64,000 bases of DNA from Pseudomonas laurylsulfativorans (GTDB lineage: Bacteria; Pseudomonadota; Gammaproteobacteria; Pseudomonadales; Pseudomonadaceae), in assembly GCF_002906155.1 (NCBI RefSeq), contig NZ_MUJK01000004.1, positions 310,001 to 374,000 on the forward strand. The letters run 5' to 3'. Position numbers and translations under genes: made by a program. This document shows positions 46,058 through 53,708 of this stretch, in pieces (position 1 is the stretch's first letter; every line of letters begins with the position of its first letter). The notes below the pieces were generated by a model, which saw only the letters and a program-made list of their open reading frames with translations, ran no database searches and was not told the origin of the DNA.

Positions 46058-47179
46058 ATGCCGACACGTCGAACATTCATCAAACAGGTATCCGTCGTCG
46101 CCGGATTGGGCGCGGTGGCGTCCATGGGATTGGGCCTCGGGTCCATGCCGGCGCGAGCGGCGGGCAAAGGCTGGTACATGCCCGATGAAGGGGACAAACA
46201 CCAGCGGGCCTTCATCGCCTTTGGGGCGCAGGACGCGATCTGGGAAGATTTCACGCCCCATGTGCAAGACGCCCTTGGCTTGATCGCCCGTACCATCGCC
46301 GAATACGAGCCGGTCACCGTGTTCTGTCGCCAGAGCGAACGGCGCCTGGCCGAAGCCAAATGCGGCAGCCGCAACACCACCTTCGTGATCGCCGAGCTGG
46401 ACGACATCTGGATGCGCGACATCGGCGCCAATTTTGTCGTCGACGGCAGCGGCGGCCTCGGCGCCGTGGACTTCAACTTCAACGGCTGGGGCAACAAACA
46501 GCGGCATGCAGACGATGCGCAACTGGCCGCCCAGGTCGCGGAAAACGCCAAGGCGGATTACCTGCGCAGCGAGCTGGTGGGCGAGGGCGGAGGCATCGAA
46601 GTGGATGGCCACGGCACCGGGATCATGACTGAAAGCAGCTGGATCAACCGCAACCGCAACCCGGACTGGAGCAAGGCCGATTTCGAAGCAGAGCTGAAAG
46701 AACGGCTGGGCCTGCGCAAAATCATCTGGCTGCCGGGCATCAAGGGCAGGGACATCACCGACGCCCATGTCGATTTTTATGCGCGCTTCGTCAAGCCCGG
46801 CGTGGTCATCGCCAACCTCGACAACGACCCCGAGTCCTACGACTACAAGGTCACTCGCGCCCACCTGCAGATCTTGGAAAACGCCACCGATGCCGATGGC
46901 CGCAAGTTGCAGGTGCATACCCTGTCGCCGCCGCCCAACCCGCGCAACAGCCGGTTCAGCAAGGACAACCCGGACTTCGCCGCCGGCTACATCAACTACT
47001 TCGTGATCAATGGCGCGATCATCGCACCGCAGTTCGGCGACAAGGAAGCGGATGCCAAGGCCTTCGACCTACTGTCCGAGCTCTACCCGGACCGCGAAGT
47101 GGTGCAACTCAACATCGACGCGATCTCCGCGGGCGGGGGCGGGATTCACTGCGTGACCAGTCATCAGCCGAGGGTGTGA
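46058..47179 (+). CDS. Second agmatine deiminase, exported by Tat
   Basis: A 373-residue agmatine deiminase-family protein with a twin-arginine signal: MPTRRTFIKQVSVVAGLGAV, followed by a hydrophobic stretch and an ARA cleavage site near residue 35. Catalytic Cys365 lies in AGGGGIHCVTSHQP; LDDIWMRDIGANF and DAHVDFYARFVKPG supply the remaining active-site residues. It would act folded in the periplasm, unlike AguA. It is 49 bases after the polyamine-binding protein and shares the operon. Confidence 0.9.
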   Translation: MPTRRTFIKQVSVVAGLGAVASMGLGLGSMPARAAGKGWYMPDEGDKHQRAFIAFGAQDAIWEDFTPHVQDALGLIARTIAEYEPVTVFCRQSERRLAEAKCGSRNTTFVIAELDDIWMRDIGANFVVDGSGGLGAVDFNFNGWGNKQRHADDAQLAAQVAENAKADYLRSELVGEGGGIEVDGHGTGIMTESSWINRNRNPDWSKADFEAELKERLGLRKIIWLPGIKGRDITDAHVDFYARFVKPGVVIANLDNDPESYDYKVTRAHLQILENATDADGRKLQVHTLSPPPNPRNSRFSKDNPDFAAGYINYFVINGAIIAPQFGDKEADAKAFDLLSELYPDREVVQLNIDAISAGGGGIHCVTSHQPRV

Positions 47180-47180
47180 A

Positions 47181-47284
47181 CCTGTAGGAGCGAGCTTGCT
47201 CGCGATGGACTTAAGAGCGCCGCGGTTATCCAGATACCCCGCGTATTCGTTAACGACCATCGCGAGCAGGCTCGCTCCTACAGG
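47181..47284. repeat. REP/REPIN with CGTTAACGA spacer motif
   Basis: CTGTAGGAGCGAGCTTGCTC and its complement face each other around a spacer with GTATTCGTTAACGACCATCG. Located between the convergent Tat deiminase and NTF2-like genes. Confidence 0.85.
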
Positions 47285-47296
47285 GTGGGCAGGACG

Positions 47297-47725
47297 TCAG
47301 GCTTTGCTAGCCTTCAGGTAAGCACCGAGACGCCGGCCCATTTCCTCACCCAACGCCTGCAAGCCACTGAGCGGGCGCACCATCACTTCAAACTCGACAA
47401 TCTTGCCCTGTTCGTTGAAGCGGATCATGTCGATGCCCTTGAGCTCTTTCTCGCCAACTTTGGCGCTGAATTCGAGAATCACGCTCAAGCCATCGGCCGT
47501 CGCCAGTTCACGGTGATAGGCAAAATCCTCGAACACGCTCACAACCGTGTTGAGGATCATCGACACCACCGGCGCCCCCGGATACGGCGTGTGCGCCATC
47601 GGCGAACGGAACACGGCCTGCGGGTCGAGCATTTCGGGCAGGCCGCTCAAGTCGCGGTTGTCGATCATCGCGTGCCACTGCTTCAGGGACGCTGCGACAT
47701 TGGGGTTCAGGTTCAGCTCAGACAT
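47297..47725 (-). CDS. NTF2/SnoaL-like fold protein
   Basis: A 142-residue protein of the nuclear-transport-factor-2/SnoaL-like fold: helix ASLKQWHAMIDNRDLSGLPEML, the DPQAVFRSP and VILEFSAKVGEKELKGIDMIRF strands. Such proteins are isomerases or ligand binders; function here unknown. ATG at 47725 follows GGAG. Its first bases overlap the end of the SGNH hydrolase, so the two are coupled. Confidence 0.82.
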   Translation of the reverse strand: MSELNLNPNVAASLKQWHAMIDNRDLSGLPEMLDPQAVFRSPMAHTPYPGAPVVSMILNTVVSVFEDFAYHRELATADGLSVILEFSAKVGEKELKGIDMIRFNEQGKIVEFEVMVRPLSGLQALGEEMGRRLGAYLKASKA

Positions 47726-48461
47726 CTTCAACTCCTGTTTTTATTGTTGTGGTGCGAAAGCGTTGGTCGATGACCCTGGCGGCATCGTCGGCCCATTGAC
47801 GGTAAAGCATCGGCCCCGGGTGAAAACCATCGCTGGCCATCAGGCCCGGTTCGGGCGCCAGCGGGGTGATCAGCATCGTACATTGATCCACACGATCTGC
47901 CAGATCCGCCAAATGTGCGTTGAAACGACGCGCCCTGAAACCCAGAAACCAGCGCAGCGGCTGCGGCAGGGCGGGGAACAGGTGCATGGGCGGAAGCGGC
48001 GACACCACAATCTGCCTCACCGCGAACTTGTCGCACATCAGCGCCATCAAACGCCGTTGCCGAGCGAGCCAGTGATCAAGTGCCAATGTGCTGGTGACAT
48101 CGTTGACGCCGATGGACAGCAGCGCCACATCGAACCGCTCCGGGCCGTGCTGTTCGAGCAGCTCCAGCAGCCCTTGCGAATCCAGACCTGAGCGCGCCCA
48201 GAGTTTCCACCTCACCCGATAATCCTCGGCCAAACGCTCGACCAGCCGACCGCTGAGCGCTTCACCTTGAGTCGCAGCACCCACACCTGCAGCGGCGCTG
48301 TCGCCGACAATCAACAAGCGCAGAACCTCGCCGCTGCCGACCTCGCCCTGGCGTTCACCTTCGGCCTCCGGCAATTTCGGCGTCACCCGCCGCGTGTACA
48401 GGCCCTGCACAAGCAGCAACGGCCCGAGCAGTATTTTGGCGAGGGTTTCAGTGTGGCTCAT
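47718..48461 (-). CDS. SGNH/GDSL-type hydrolase
   Basis: A 247-residue serine esterase or acyl hydrolase of the SGNH fold. Block I is LLIVGDSAAAGVG (catalytic Ser), block III is SIGVNDVTS (Gly/Asn oxyanion), and block V is ASDGFHPGPMLYRQW (Asp and His). A hydrophobic N-terminus (KILLGPLLLVQGLY) may anchor it at the membrane. Overlaps the NTF2-like gene. Substrate unknown. Confidence 0.88.
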   Translation of the reverse strand: MSHTETLAKILLGPLLLVQGLYTRRVTPKLPEAEGERQGEVGSGEVLRLLIVGDSAAAGVGAATQGEALSGRLVERLAEDYRVRWKLWARSGLDSQGLLELLEQHGPERFDVALLSIGVNDVTSTLALDHWLARQRRLMALMCDKFAVRQIVVSPLPPMHLFPALPQPLRWFLGFRARRFNAHLADLADRVDQCTMLITPLAPEPGLMASDGFHPGPMLYRQWADDAARVIDQRFRTTTIKTGVEDV

Positions 48462-48487
48462 GCATGGGGGCCTGAGACAGGAATGGA

Positions 48488-48688
48488 TTAGCCGGCGAGC
48501 TCATCATCAAAAATACTCTCAATGGGCAGTTCAAATGCCCGGGCAATCTGGAATGCCAAGGGCAGGCTGGGATCATAGCGGCCATTTTCGATGGCATTGA
48601 TGGTCTGCCGCGAAACATTCAATAACGCTGCCAGATCCACCTGCGACCACTTGCGTTCGGCGCGCAGTTCCTTGAGACGGTTTTTCAT
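48488..48688 (-). CDS. XRE-family helix-turn-helix regulator (short)
   Basis: A 66-residue Cro/C1-type regulator: RLKELRAERKWSQVDLAALL, then NVSRQTINAIENGRYDPSLP, with the C-terminal LAFQIARAFELPIESIFD helix. It overlaps the upstream membrane-protein gene by four bases. Short XRE proteins with a membrane partner usually repress their own operon. The two operator-like palindromes at 49073 and 49113 support this. Confidence 0.9.
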   Translation of the reverse strand: MKNRLKELRAERKWSQVDLAALLNVSRQTINAIENGRYDPSLPLAFQIARAFELPIESIFDDELAG

Positions 48689-49059
48689 TGATAGCGCCGT
48701 TTGGCAAGCCTGAGCCCAATCATCCACATCAGGCCCATCACGGGCCACACACAGACCCAGGACACGTGTGGAAAACCGACATTCTCCAGAAAGCCATAAG
48801 TGAAGGTCAGCAATGCCGAAGCGGCAAAGGCAAAACCAAGCGCTTCGTACTGAATACGCAAATGCATTTCGTCCAGCGTGCGCATATTGCGCACCACCGC
48901 CCAACACATCAGCCCCGCAGGAATCACAGGCAGCAGTGTGATGATGATCTTCAGCGCCATGGCCATCTCTTGCTGATCCTTGAGCAGGATGACCGACAAG
49001 ATCAGCAGTACCGAGTACAGCGCCGCTGCGGCGCCCATTTCCATGTAATAGCGTTTCAT
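48685..49059 (-). CDS. Four-helix membrane protein paired with the XRE regulator
   Basis: A 124-residue inner-membrane protein with about four hydrophobic segments (AAALYSVLLILSVILL, ITLLPVIPAGLMCWAV, LGFAFAASALLTFTYGF, VSWVCVWPVMGLMWMIG) and little else. Arginine/glutamate-rich MRTLDEMHLRIQYEA lies in a loop. Such small proteins accompany XRE regulators in many genomes but their role is unknown. It is the first gene of the pair, 14 bases behind the operator at 49073-49090. Confidence 0.82.
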   Translation of the reverse strand: MKRYYMEMGAAAALYSVLLILSVILLKDQQEMAMALKIIITLLPVIPAGLMCWAVVRNMRTLDEMHLRIQYEALGFAFAASALLTFTYGFLENVGFPHVSWVCVWPVMGLMWMIGLRLAKRRYQ

Positions 49060-49072
49060 TGCTTTTCCTTGA

Positions 49073-49090
49073 TGTAAAAGACCCTTTACA
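49073..49090. promoter_or_regulatory. Operator palindrome 1 (TGTAAA-N6-TTTACA)
   Basis: TGTAAA-AGACCC-TTTACA is a perfect 6-bp inverted repeat, 14 bases upstream of the membrane-protein ATG. It has the form expected for an XRE dimer acting on its own operon. TyrR-family boxes have the same consensus, but the local XRE gene makes self-control more likely. Confidence 0.65.
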
Positions 49091-49112
49091 TGCTCGTCCG
49101 TAACTTCACGAA

Positions 49113-49130
49113 TGTAAAGGGTGTTTTACG
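49113..49130. promoter_or_regulatory. Operator palindrome 2 (TGTAAA-N6-TTTACG)
   Basis: TGTAAA-GGGTGT-TTTACG, one base from perfect, lies 40 bases (about four helical turns) from palindrome 1. Equal phase suggests two dimers bind on one DNA face, the usual arrangement for cooperative repression. It starts seven bases from the stop codon of the thioesterase gene. Confidence 0.62.
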
Positions 49131-49136
49131 TCGCGG

Positions 49137-49706
49137 TCAGCCGACTGTCTCCGGTTGTCGCGCAGGCGGAGCCTCTTGTGTACGCAACTGATGGCTCATG
49201 TCGTTGCAGTTGCGCGACCAGTCCGTCAGCCATGCCGGCATCGACGGTGATTGCTCTGGCAAACCCAGTTCCAGCGCGAATTCACCGGGTGCCACCGTGC
49301 CTCTGCCCGCGCGGAACAGACCGCGCATCACCACCACGCCGACCACCCGGCCCTTGCTCACGAAACGGTGCTCCATAAAGGTCCATTTGTTGTCCCAGCC
49401 AAGCATGCGGGTATGTATTTCAAAGGCTTCGAACAGGCGCAACTCTCGGCGGAACTTGCCCCAGGTATCGCCGACAATCGGCACGGCCTTATGACGAAGC
49501 GCCACGCGAAAGGCACCGCTGCGCAGTACGTAATCCATTCGCCCGATGTCTGCCAGCGTGAAATAGCGACCGTTGGTGACGTGCCGGTTGAGGTCCAGAT
49601 CCAGCGGCCACACGCGCATGCGCACAACGGTGGTCGCCGAGGCGTCCACGGGTTTGCGCCACGGGCGACGCAACAGCATAAGGAAAAGTCGAAACCAGAG
49701 ATTCAT
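49137..49706 (-). CDS. Acyl-CoA thioesterase-like protein (4HBT hotdog fold)
   Basis: A 189-residue hotdog-fold thioesterase. The family motif is RVWPLDLDLNRHVTNGRYFTLADIGRMDY, with the catalytic aspartate/asparagine region. The C-terminal ~50 residues are low-complexity and proline-rich, without a known role. It is monocistronic and its stop lies beside the XRE-operon operators. Substrate unknown (acyl-CoA by family). Confidence 0.85.
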   Translation of the reverse strand: MNLWFRLFLMLLRRPWRKPVDASATTVVRMRVWPLDLDLNRHVTNGRYFTLADIGRMDYVLRSGAFRVALRHKAVPIVGDTWGKFRRELRLFEAFEIHTRMLGWDNKWTFMEHRFVSKGRVVGVVVMRGLFRAGRGTVAPGEFALELGLPEQSPSMPAWLTDWSRNCNDMSHQLRTQEAPPARQPETVG

Positions 49707-49810
49707 AAATGCGCCACTGTTGGATTGATGGCTGCACTTTAGGCCGTGGAAATCGGCTAAGGTAGGTGCGCAAATGACATTTTACATGCGGAAAGTGCAA
49801 TGGAGTCGCT

Positions 49811-50776
49811 ATGCACATCACCTTGTTACTGGCTGATCAATGCTCCGCCGCCAGCGCAACCATGGCCCTGGAAGTACTCAGTGCCGCCAATCTGTTCGCC
49901 GATAGCGACCCACCACCGTTCAGGGTGGTCAGCGCTTCGCTCGATGGCGCCGATGTCGCCGCCTGGGGCGGGCAGCGCTTGCATGTGAACCATTCCACTG
50001 GCGAGATCCCGCTAACCGATCTGGTCCTGATCCCGGGATTCCTCTTCACCCTCAAGGACGCCTTGCCGGCCTTTTGCGCCTATGGGCCGTGGCTGCGTGA
50101 GCAGCACGCCCAAGGTGCGGTGGTGGCTTCCATGTGCACGGCGGCGTTTATGTTGGGTGAGGCCGGGCTATTGAACGGCACTCGTGCGACCACGCACTGG
50201 GCTTTTGCCGAGTTTTTCCGTCGCCGCTATACCGAAGCGTTGCTGGACGAAGGGCAAATCATCTGCGAGGACAATCGCGTGGTCACCAGCGGCGGCGCGA
50301 GTGCGGCCATGGACCTGTTGCTGCACCTGGTGCGTCGCTTTGCGTCTCTGGAACTGGCGCAAAAGTGTGGCAAGTACCTGTTGGTCGATTCGGTGCGCAG
50401 CGAGCAGTCGGTGTATGTGATGTGGTCAATGCCCAAGAGCCACGGTGATGGCGACATCCTGCGGGTGCAAAACTGGCTGGAAGAACGCTTCGATCAGCCG
50501 TTGTTGATCGATGATGTGGCCCAGCAATTCGGCTTCGGCGTGCGCAACTTCAAGCGACGTTTCAAGGACGCCACCGGCTACACGCCGATTACCTACCTGC
50601 AGACCTTGCGTCTGGAAAAGGCCAAACAGTTGCTTGAGTCCACACGCATGACGCTGGACAGCATCACCTATGCCGTGGGCTACGAGGATGGCAACTCGTT
50701 TCGCAGGCTGTTTCAACAACGCGTCGGGCTACTGCCGGCGGCTTACCGCAAGCGGTTTCAAGCGGCGGCGAACTGA
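49811..50776 (+). CDS. GlxA-type AraC-family regulator with DJ-1/PfpI domain
   Basis: A 321-residue regulator. N-terminal DJ-1/PfpI-like domain (HITLLLADQCSAASATMALE, nucleophile-elbow ASMCTAAFMLGEAGLL with Cys intact) acts as sensor; C-terminal AraC domain has two helix-turn-helix units (LIDDVAQQFGFGVRNFKRRF, and MTLDSITYAVGYEDGNSFRRLF). Pseudomonas relatives (ArgR, CdhR, GbdR) respond to arginine, carnitine or glycine betaine. Effector here unknown. It is followed by a terminator hairpin. Confidence 0.9.
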   Translation: MHITLLLADQCSAASATMALEVLSAANLFADSDPPPFRVVSASLDGADVAAWGGQRLHVNHSTGEIPLTDLVLIPGFLFTLKDALPAFCAYGPWLREQHAQGAVVASMCTAAFMLGEAGLLNGTRATTHWAFAEFFRRRYTEALLDEGQIICEDNRVVTSGGASAAMDLLLHLVRRFASLELAQKCGKYLLVDSVRSEQSVYVMWSMPKSHGDGDILRVQNWLEERFDQPLLIDDVAQQFGFGVRNFKRRFKDATGYTPITYLQTLRLEKAKQLLESTRMTLDSITYAVGYEDGNSFRRLFQQRVGLLPAAYRKRFQAAAN

Positions 50777-50797
50777 CGTGCAAAGAGCGTCCATGAA

Positions 50798-50820
50798 AGC
50801 CCGGCTGATTGGGCCGGGCT
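50798..50820 (+). terminator. Terminator hairpin after the AraC-type regulator
   Basis: AGCCCGGC-TGATTGG-GCCGGGCT is an 8-bp GC-rich stem 22 bases after the stop codon. The T-run is weak (CTCTTCG), so it may be a partial or bidirectional terminator for the convergent chorismate mutase gene. Confidence 0.7.
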
Positions 50821-50842
50821 CTTCGTCTGGATCACTGCACTG

Positions 50843-51415
50843 TCACCGCCCCACAACACACAACTCACCCGTCGCACGAATCATCGCCTGTCCATGCAGA
50901 TAATCCTTGATCAACGCAGAGCGTTCGGTGGCCAGCCATTGCGGGCAGTTCGGGTCTTTACGGTAGGGCAGGAACGCGGCGTATTGCTTGAGCAACAGGT
51001 TTTGCAGCTTGTCGAGCTTCGGCCGGATGTCGTTATTGAGGTCCGGCCGTGGTGTGTCCGGTGCCTTGTGCGCCGCTTGCCATTGCGCGAGCCGGCCGTA
51101 TTGCACCAGTTTGCTGGCTTCGATCTGGGCGGCGATCAGGCCGGCAACGTCGTCGGGGTCGAGCTTGCGCTGGGTGGCTTGCGCGCGGGCATTGGCAATG
51201 ACTTGCGCTTCCCGGGCGTTGTCCTGGATCGGTTTGCCGCTGTCCCACTTGGTCAGCGCCACCAGCTCACTGATGTACAACCGCTCATTCATCGTTGCCA
51301 GCAGCGGTTGCAAGGCATCGGGCGCCGGGGGCGTGGTGTTGGCCTGGGCGCCGCCAGCGAGCAAACCGAACAGGGTGCAGGCCAGCCAGTGCGGCAGGCG
51401 TGGGGAACGGGGCAT
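50843..51415 (-). CDS. Periplasmic chorismate mutase (AroQ-gamma type)
   Basis: A 190-residue secreted chorismate mutase converting chorismate to prephenate outside the cytoplasm. Signal peptide MPRSPRLPHWLACTLFGLLAGGAQA; all-helical domain with NERLYISELVALTKWDSGKPIQD, then QVIANARAQATQRKLDP and AAQIEASKLVQYGRLAQW, matching active-site Arg/Lys/Gln positions of *AroQ. ATG at 51415 follows GGAG. Monocistronic. The biological reason for a periplasmic copy is not known. Confidence 0.9.
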   Translation of the reverse strand: MPRSPRLPHWLACTLFGLLAGGAQANTTPPAPDALQPLLATMNERLYISELVALTKWDSGKPIQDNAREAQVIANARAQATQRKLDPDDVAGLIAAQIEASKLVQYGRLAQWQAAHKAPDTPRPDLNNDIRPKLDKLQNLLLKQYAAFLPYRKDPNCPQWLATERSALIKDYLHGQAMIRATGELCVVGR

Positions 51416-51496
51416 GGACGGAGTCTCCTTGGACGCAGCAATCACTCCGGCCTGTGTATCACAAGTGCGACCAGGGAACGATAGGTTGCGAAGGAT

Positions 51497-51787
51497 TCAG
51501 GCGAGCAGACGTTCAATCTGCGCCAGTTCCCAGGTGCTGAGCAAACTCACCGGGTCGGTACCGAAGCGCTGCCCGTTGTCGAACGCATATTCGCGGCCAT
51601 CGGGGCATTGGCCGTGCAGGCAGTGGCGCAAGTGGCCGGCGTCGACGTCGAGCGTCAGGCGCCAGCCGTCGATGTCGACCTGTACATGGCCAGACTCGCA
51701 GGCGGCGTCGACTCGCTTGAAGGTGCGAATGCCCTGGGCGGTGTCGCGCAACTGCTGGTAAACCTCGCGGGCGGTGAGGGCGGGCAC
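51497..51787 (-). CDS. Small hypothetical protein
   Basis: A 96-residue protein, cytoplasmic by lack of signal. It has a helical N-terminus (TAREVYQQLRDTAQGIRTF), then strands GHVQVDIDGWRLTLDVDAGHL and a loop HCLHGQCPDGREYAFDNG with two cysteines, ending ELAQIERLL. I do not recognise a family with confidence. Monocistronic, between chorismate mutase and a REP. Confidence 0.7.
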   Translation of the reverse strand: MPALTAREVYQQLRDTAQGIRTFKRVDAACESGHVQVDIDGWRLTLDVDAGHLRHCLHGQCPDGREYAFDNGQRFGTDPVSLLSTWELAQIERLLA

Positions 51788-51853
51788 AGGTGTCTCCGGG
51801 GTGGAATCGGGGAGGCACAGGATAGATCATCAGCCTGCAAAAAGGCCCGGACT

Positions 51854-51970
51854 CTGTAGGAGCGAGCTTGCTCCGGGCGGCGTTCCGACGATGGACTTCA
51901 GAACACCGCGCTCATCCAGCGAAGGCGCGTTATCGTTAACGACCATCGCGAGCAGGCTCGCTCCTACAGG
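51854..51970. repeat. REP/REPIN with an interrupted left arm
   Basis: The left CTGTAGGAGCGAGCTTGCTC arm is broken by an extra block (CGGGCGGCGTTCCGACG) before the usual GATGGAC continues; the right arm is intact. The spacer contains GCGTTATCGTTAACGACCATCG. Located between the small hypothetical gene and the APC permease. Confidence 0.78.
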
Positions 51971-51986
51971 GTACTCATTGCTTGCT

Positions 51987-53543
51987 CTATTTTCGGTTCA
52001 ACGCCGCCTCCGCCGCGGCGATTTCAGCCTGGCGCCTGACGATCATGTCGCCCACCGGTGGCCCCTGGAAGCGTCGCGCTTCAAAGCCGAACCAGACGAT
52101 GGCCGTTAGCACCAGAAAGCCGATGGTGATGTACAGCGCCCAATCGTTCGGTGGCTGGATGCCGATGACGAAAATGATGATCATCGACAGGATCGAGAGG
52201 ATGGCGAACACCGAGTACCAGAAACGTCCCATGTTCCACGGACCCATGGTCGGCCACTTCGACGTGCCGTAGGTAAACAGGCCGAGCACGATGGGGATGG
52301 CGAAGGAGAAGAACAGGAAGATCACCGTGCAGGACACCACGATCGTGTAGACCGGCGTTGCTCCGACCGAGATCACCGACGAGCCCCAGTCGAACAGGAC
52401 GGCAAGGGTGGCACCGGTCCAGATGGCCGCCACCGGGCTGCGAAAGGTCGGCGAGACGGAGGCCAGGGCTTTGGAGCAGGGCAGGCCACCGTCCCGGGAG
52501 AACGCGAAGATCATCCGCGATACCGAGGTGACCGTGGCCAGCCCGCAGAGTACCTGCGAGATGAAAATAGCCACGTAGAGCACCAGCTTCAAGGTCGGGT
52601 TGACCTGGGTGTTCATGGCCCAGAAAAACACGTTCCAGCCTTGCTTGGCCGCCTCGTCCATGTTCGGCAGCATCAGCACGAACGCGCTGAGCATCAGCCA
52701 GCCGAACAGCAGCGACCAGACCACCGACATGACCATGCCGCGCGGCACCGACATGGCCGCGTTGCGGGTTTCTTCGGAGGTATGCGCGGAGGCGTCATAG
52801 CCGGTGATGGTGTAGATCGGCAACAGCAGGCCGAGCATGAAAATCCAGCCGTTGGAGACCTGCGGCCAGACGCCGCCACCCGCCTCGCCGGAGTAGTTGC
52901 CGAATGTCCACAACCGCGCGAACTCATAGCTGGGTGCCGAGACCAGGCAGACGATGGTCAGCGCCAGCGCCGTGGCGAAGATCAGGTAACCGGAGAAGTC
53001 GGTGAGCTTTGCCGTCAGGCCGATACCCAAGTGGTTGCACAAGGCCTGCAGGCCGGTGAGGATCGCCAGGAAAATCACCCGGACCGTGGTCGTGTCCTCC
53101 ATGCCCAGTGCCGGTCCAAAGGCGCCGAAAAAGAAGTAATAGGTACCGACGTTGATCGCGCCAAGCACCGTGACCAGCCCCAGCAGGTTGAACCACGCGG
53201 TCAGCCAACCAGTGAAGCGGTTACCCAGGATCGAGCCCCAGTGGTACAGGCCGCCAGCGGTGGGGTAGGCCGAGGAAATCTGCGCCATGGCCATGGCGAA
53301 CACCCCGGAGATCAGGCAGCCGATCGGCCAGCCGATGCCGATGGATGCACCCCCCGCGCCCGAGGTGCCCTGGGCCAGCGAGTTGATGCCACCCGAGAGG
53401 ATGCAGATGATCGAAAAGGAAATGGCGAAGTTGGAAAAAACCCCCATTCGTCGTGAGAGTTGCTGGGCATAGCCCATGCTGTGCAGCACCTTGACGTCAT
53501 CGTCGTGCGCGTCGGTGCCCGACTGGCTTGCTGGGTTCATCAT
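51987..53543 (-). CDS. APC-family amino acid/amine permease
   Basis: A 518-residue inner-membrane permease of the amino acid-polyamine-organocation family with about 12 segments. Typical: RRMGVFSNFAISFSIICILSGGI near the N-terminus and MAQISSAYPTAGGLYHWGS. It lies downstream of the GS-ALDH-ADH operon on the same strand, after a REP, and probably imports the amine or amino alcohol glutamylated by that system. Confidence 0.9.
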   Translation of the reverse strand: MMNPASQSGTDAHDDDVKVLHSMGYAQQLSRRMGVFSNFAISFSIICILSGGINSLAQGTSGAGGASIGIGWPIGCLISGVFAMAMAQISSAYPTAGGLYHWGSILGNRFTGWLTAWFNLLGLVTVLGAINVGTYYFFFGAFGPALGMEDTTTVRVIFLAILTGLQALCNHLGIGLTAKLTDFSGYLIFATALALTIVCLVSAPSYEFARLWTFGNYSGEAGGGVWPQVSNGWIFMLGLLLPIYTITGYDASAHTSEETRNAAMSVPRGMVMSVVWSLLFGWLMLSAFVLMLPNMDEAAKQGWNVFFWAMNTQVNPTLKLVLYVAIFISQVLCGLATVTSVSRMIFAFSRDGGLPCSKALASVSPTFRSPVAAIWTGATLAVLFDWGSSVISVGATPVYTIVVSCTVIFLFFSFAIPIVLGLFTYGTSKWPTMGPWNMGRFWYSVFAILSILSMIIIFVIGIQPPNDWALYITIGFLVLTAIVWFGFEARRFQGPPVGDMIVRRQAEIAAAEAALNRK

Positions 53544-53607
53544 GTGTGCCCCTTTTCAGGTTTTGGACAGGCCGAACTAAGCCGCCGTAGGCTCGACCTT
53601 GGTTTTC

Positions 53608-53708
53608 TGTAGGAGCGAGCAGGCTCGCGATGGACTTGAGGATGACGCAGGGTGTCAGGCTCCCCGCGTCATCGTTGACGTTCATCGCGAGCAAGCTCGC
53701 TCCTACAG
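53608..53708. repeat. REP/REPIN inverted repeat
   Basis: CTGTAGGAGCGAGCAGGCTC and its complement face each other; the spacer ends CGCGTCATCGTTGACGTTCATCG, a close relative of the CGTTAACGA motif. Located between the Fe-ADH and permease genes. Confidence 0.85.

Noticed and set aside
49073..49130. TyrR/PhhR boxes
   Set aside because: The consensus is the same as TyrR boxes, but the sites sit directly on an XRE operon; self-regulation is the simpler reading. Not excluded.
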